From NCBI GenBank assembly GCA_023404705.1, contig JAEYAU010000174.1, positions 15,636 to 79,635 on the forward strand: 64,000 bases of DNA. Reading direction: 5' to 3'. Below the pieces are notes generated by a model. The model made no database searches, was not told the origin of the DNA, and saw only the letters and a program-made list of their open reading frames with translations. Shown one piece after another: positions 61,639-64,000 of the stretch. The DNA is from Pseudomonadota bacterium (lineage in GTDB: Bacteria > Pseudomonadota > Alphaproteobacteria > Rhizobiales > Xanthobacteraceae). Positions within the stretch are counted from its first letter, which is position 1. Each line of letters begins with the position of its first letter. The position numbers were made by a program, and so were the translations under genes.

Positions 61639-62217
61639 CTAGGCGCCAGCGGCTGCGGCGACGGCGCGGCGGAGCCGGAGCTTGATCTCGACGCCGTCGC
61701 GGGAGGGCAGCACCCGTGGCGGCTCCTCGGCCTTGATGCGGACCGTGGCGAAGAGCGGGCTGTCGAAGCGCGGCAGCAGGTCGGCGAGCTGCTTCAGGCC
61801 GGCCTCGTCGATCACCGCCAGTGTCTGGTCGATGCCGCAGGATTTCGCAACGCCGATCAGGTCGACGCCGCCGCCGGTGTGGCTCGCCTGCATGCCGGTC
61901 TCGCCATAATGGGCATTGTCGAAGACGATGACCGCGAGGTTGCGGGGCTTCTGCACGCCGATGGTCGCAAGACTGCCCAGACCCATCAGCATCTCGCCGT
62001 CGCCCGTGATCACGGCGACGCGGAGCTTCGGCTGCGCCAGCGCGAGGCCGAGGCCGATCATGGCGGCACCACCCATGGCGCCCCAGAGATAGAAGTCGCG
62101 ATCGTTCTCACCGAGCGAAGCGACGTCGTACGTGGTCGATCCGAGGCCAGGCACGACGAAAAGATTGTCCGGACGCTGCCCCAGCAGCGTCTTGATGGCG
62201 GCGCGGCGCTCGAGCAT
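61639..62217 (-). CDS. TPP-dependent decarboxylase beta subunit (sulfopyruvate/phosphonopyruvate decarboxylase-like)
   Basis: About 192 residues: the C-terminal, TPP-binding half of a two-subunit decarboxylase. The TPP/magnesium motif is VITGDGEMLMGLGSLATIG ... VIVFDN (GDG to Asn). The start MLERRAAIKTLL overlaps the alpha-subunit stop (TGATG). A longer open frame upstream is a shadow of the alpha gene. Related ComE-type subunits act on sulfopyruvate or phosphonopyruvate; AHYGETGMQASHTGGGVDLI is the substrate-side loop. The exact 2-oxo acid is unknown. Confidence 0.83.
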   Translation of the reverse strand: MLERRAAIKTLLGQRPDNLFVVPGLGSTTYDVASLGENDRDFYLWGAMGGAAMIGLGLALAQPKLRVAVITGDGEMLMGLGSLATIGVQKPRNLAVIVFDNAHYGETGMQASHTGGGVDLIGVAKSCGIDQTLAVIDEAGLKQLADLLPRFDSPLFATVRIKAEEPPRVLPSRDGVEIKLRLRRAVAAAAGA

Positions 62218-62738
62218 CACTTCACCCATTGCTTGCGCCCGATCAGGCGCTGCGAGATCAGCACCGCAACCGCGAGATCGCCGTTGAAGGCGAGATCGCA
62301 GGCCGCCTCGGCGGTCTCGATCAGATCGTCGGGCGTGTCGGCGCGGTAGACGTGCACGCCGGCGAGCTTCAGCGTGGGCTCGACGATCGAGCCCATCGGC
62401 ACCTGCCACGGATTGAACTCGGCCCATTCGCCGCGCATCGTGACCAGCGTCACGAAGGGGAAGCGGCAGACCCGGATCAGCGAGAGCATGTTGATGCAGT
62501 TGCCGACGCCGCTCGACTGCATGAGCAGCACGGAGCGCTGGTGACCGAGCCAGGCACCGGCGGCGAGTGCGATGCCCTCCTCCTCGGTGGTGAGCACGAC
62601 GTCGCGGATCGCGGGATCCTGCTTGCAACGGGCGATGAGACGCGAGTGGCCGGCATCGGGCACATAGCCGACCTGGGCGACGCGCGCGGCTTTCAGCACG
62701 TCGTAAAGACGGTCGGGCCAATCGGTGGTTTCGAGCAA
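62217..62738 (-). CDS. TPP-dependent decarboxylase alpha subunit
   Basis: 173 residues, the N-terminal pyrimidine-binding half. It starts at TTG with GGAG eight bases ahead. It has the catalytic Glu region VVLTTEEEGIALAAGAWLGH, then LMQSSGVGNCINMLSLIRVC and VTMRGEWAEFNPWQVPMG. Together with the beta subunit it resembles ComDE, the split sulfopyruvate decarboxylase of coenzyme M synthesis, and bacterial relatives of uncertain role. The pair sits between tRNA-Phe and yacG. Confidence 0.82.
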   Translation of the reverse strand: MLETTDWPDRLYDVLKAARVAQVGYVPDAGHSRLIARCKQDPAIRDVVLTTEEEGIALAAGAWLGHQRSVLLMQSSGVGNCINMLSLIRVCRFPFVTLVTMRGEWAEFNPWQVPMGSIVEPTLKLAGVHVYRADTPDDLIETAEAACDLAFNGDLAVAVLISQRLIGRKQWVK

Positions 62739-62842
62739 GGCGGAGGCTCCCGGTGACGAGGCCGATAGTCGAAGGCGAGATCGGCGCGCAGGTCAAGCCC
62801 CGATCCGTGCGCGCATGAGGGGAATGCGCGGGATGGTCCGCC

Positions 62843-63088
62843 TCACTCGCTCGGCTTCTGCGGAGGCGCGCTCTCCTCGTCCGGGTCATCCTCCTCGCTC
62901 GCCGGGATCGCGTAGGCGCCCGAGAGCCATCGGTGCAGATCGATATCGGCGCATCGCTTGGAGCAGAAGGGACGGAAGCGCATCTCGGCGGCCTTGCCGC
63001 AGATCGGGCATTTCTTCACGGGGCGGATGTCGGAGTGCTCGTTCATCGGCGGATTGCTGACGGATGTTTTCGGCGAAGCTGTGTCCAT
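62843..63088 (-). CDS. yacG: DNA gyrase inhibitor YacG (zinc-binding)
   Basis: An 81-residue small zinc protein. The zinc site is KKCPICGK (Cys27, Cys30) and RPFCSKRCADIDL (Cys42, Cys46), then HRWLSGAYAIPASEED, the full YacG pattern. The acidic tail (DDPDEESAPPQ) is common. The start at 63088 was kept, although an ATG 14 codons inside (MNEHSDIRPVKK) would give a more usual length. In E. coli the protein binds GyrB and blocks DNA binding. Confidence 0.9.
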   Translation of the reverse strand: MDTASPKTSVSNPPMNEHSDIRPVKKCPICGKAAEMRFRPFCSKRCADIDLHRWLSGAYAIPASEEDDPDEESAPPQKPSE

Positions 63089-63105
63089 TTCGCCGGAACA
63101 CAGCC

Positions 63106-63906
63106 TTATGAATACTTGAGTGTGATGCCACCATCGACCACGAGCTCGAGGCCGGTGACGTAACGGCTCTCATCGCTCGCGAGATAGACCGCCGCCCAGG
63201 CGACGTCCCAGGCGCTGCCGCCGAAACCCATGGGAACCTGCTTGGCGCGCGTCTTCCAGAGCTCCTCCTCGCCGCCATAAGCCTCGGCGAGACCCGCGGA
63301 GTTCAGCACCATCGGCGTCTCCATCAGGCCGGGCAGGATCGCGTTCACGCGGATCTTCTTCGGCGCGTACTGCACGGCCGTAGTGCGAGTCAGATGGTTC
63401 ATCGCGGCCTTGGTCACGTAGTAGGTCACATAGGGCACGCCGGTATAGCGGATCGAAGCGATGGACGAGATGTTGATGATCGAGCCGCCGCCCTGCTCTT
63501 CCATGATGGGTATGACGTGCTTCATGGTTAGGAACGCGCTCTTGAGGTTGACAGCCTGCACGTGGTCCCAGTCCTCCTCGCTCACCTCCACGACGCCGCC
63601 GACCGTCGCGATGCCGACATTGTTGTCGAGCACGTCGAGGCGGCCGAAGGTGTCGCGGCACGCCGCCACCATGGCGGCGACATCCGCCGACTTTGTCACG
63701 TCGGCGCGGAACGACTGGGCCGTGCCGCCTTCCTGCTCGATGATGCCGACGGTCTCGGCGGCCGCCCTCTCGTTGATGTCGACGCAGAGCACCTTCGCGC
63801 CCTCGCGCGCGAAGGCGACGGCGGTTGCCTTGCCATTGCCCCAGCCCGGACCGATGGATCCCGCGCCGACGACGATCGCGACCTTGTTCTCGAGACGGTT
63901 CGGCAT
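63106..63906 (-). CDS. SDR-family oxidoreductase with atypical glycine motif (paralogue)
   Basis: About 266 residues from ATG in MPNRLENKVAIVV; the longer frame adds 20 residues without family match. The cofactor loop VGAGSIGPGWGNGKATAVAF is the same extended form as in the SDR at 11489. The NAD-selecting acid is in VLCVDINERAA, with DNNVGI, ISSIASIRYTGVPY (Ser), VTYYVTKAAMN (Tyr, Lys), and LELVVDGGITLKYS. The two proteins look clearly homologous along their whole length. It lies 17 bases upstream of yacG on the same strand, and its promoter is in the last 90 bases of the window. Confidence 0.88.
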   Translation of the reverse strand: MPNRLENKVAIVVGAGSIGPGWGNGKATAVAFAREGAKVLCVDINERAAAETVGIIEQEGGTAQSFRADVTKSADVAAMVAACRDTFGRLDVLDNNVGIATVGGVVEVSEEDWDHVQAVNLKSAFLTMKHVIPIMEEQGGGSIINISSIASIRYTGVPYVTYYVTKAAMNHLTRTTAVQYAPKKIRVNAILPGLMETPMVLNSAGLAEAYGGEEELWKTRAKQVPMGFGGSAWDVAWAAVYLASDESRYVTGLELVVDGGITLKYS

Positions 63907-64000
63907 GGCGGGCTCTCGCGCCGTGGAGGGACGCGAAATGAGACAATGAATGGCGGAGCGGTTCAAGCATGTAAATACGGCCCGCCACCCGGAGCACTTG

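Noticed and set aside
1..64000. CRISPR arrays, insertion sequences, rRNA operons
   Set aside because: I saw no regularly spaced direct repeats, transposase genes or rRNA-like sequence; the only mobile-element traces are the tRNA 3' remnant and the Rhs tip.

Overview
The window is GC-rich chromosomal DNA from an alphaproteobacterium. It is most likely a soil or plant-associated member of the Hyphomicrobiales (Bradyrhizobium/Xanthobacteraceae-like). The evidence is gene content, not a database match: a hopanoid cluster with hpnN, hpnH, shc and hpnBCDE, a DUF6894 protein, a FrcBCA-type sugar importer, many ABC and TRAP importers, and a yacG gene near a tRNA-Phe gene.

Left part (1-15 kb). A branched-chain amino acid type ABC operon (livK-H-M-G, minus strand, cut by the left edge) is followed by a small exported protein, then an M20 deacylase with its LysR regulator. 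Next is a plus-strand catabolic block: a SAF-domain oxidoreductase, the TRAP transporter dctPQM and an atypical SDR. A class II aldolase faces the SDR tail to tail, and a phenol-hydroxylase-like FAD monooxygenase diverges from the aldolase. Together these look like uptake and oxidation of an organic acid or aromatic-derived substrate.

Middle part (15-32 kb). Small stress-type and exported proteins and a Crp/Fnr regulator precede a compact hopanoid region. hpnN (hopanoid transporter) diverges from dxs-ispH-hpnH (isoprenoid precursor supply and adenosylhopane synthesis). This meets tail to tail the operon hpnB-hpnC-hpnD-hpnE-shc, which makes squalene and cyclises it. On the far side lies the 5' stump of an ispA-like farnesyl diphosphate synthase gene, running into a PrmC-like methyltransferase and a deaminase.

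32-54 kb. Exported and orphan proteins come first, then a sugar module: FrcCA, divergent FrcB, a ROK repressor, an SDR, a mutarotase and an SMP-30 lactonase. This fits import followed by oxidative (dehydrogenase-lactonase) sugar breakdown. An L,D-transpeptidase with a coiled coil and a Gly-Ser-Pro-Tyr tail follows. A second liv operon (livK-H-M-G-F) carries at its end a third, signature-less ABC ATPase and an SDR. A 3-hydroxyisobutyrate dehydrogenase homologue diverges from an rpiR-iolC pair that lacks the rest of the inositol pathway.

54-64 kb. A degenerate tRNA-Lys 3' end and an orphan Rhs toxin tip with its likely immunity gene mark an integration scar. Then come a tightly overlapping six-gene NitT/TauT-type ABC operon led by a FadR-type regulator behind a perfect 12-bp inverted repeat, tRNA-Phe, a two-subunit TPP decarboxylase, yacG, and a second copy of the atypical SDR.

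A recurrent theme is that all five solute-binding protein genes are followed by a strong GC-rich hairpin. In the three operons where the permease gene comes next, the hairpin lies exactly between binding protein and permease.
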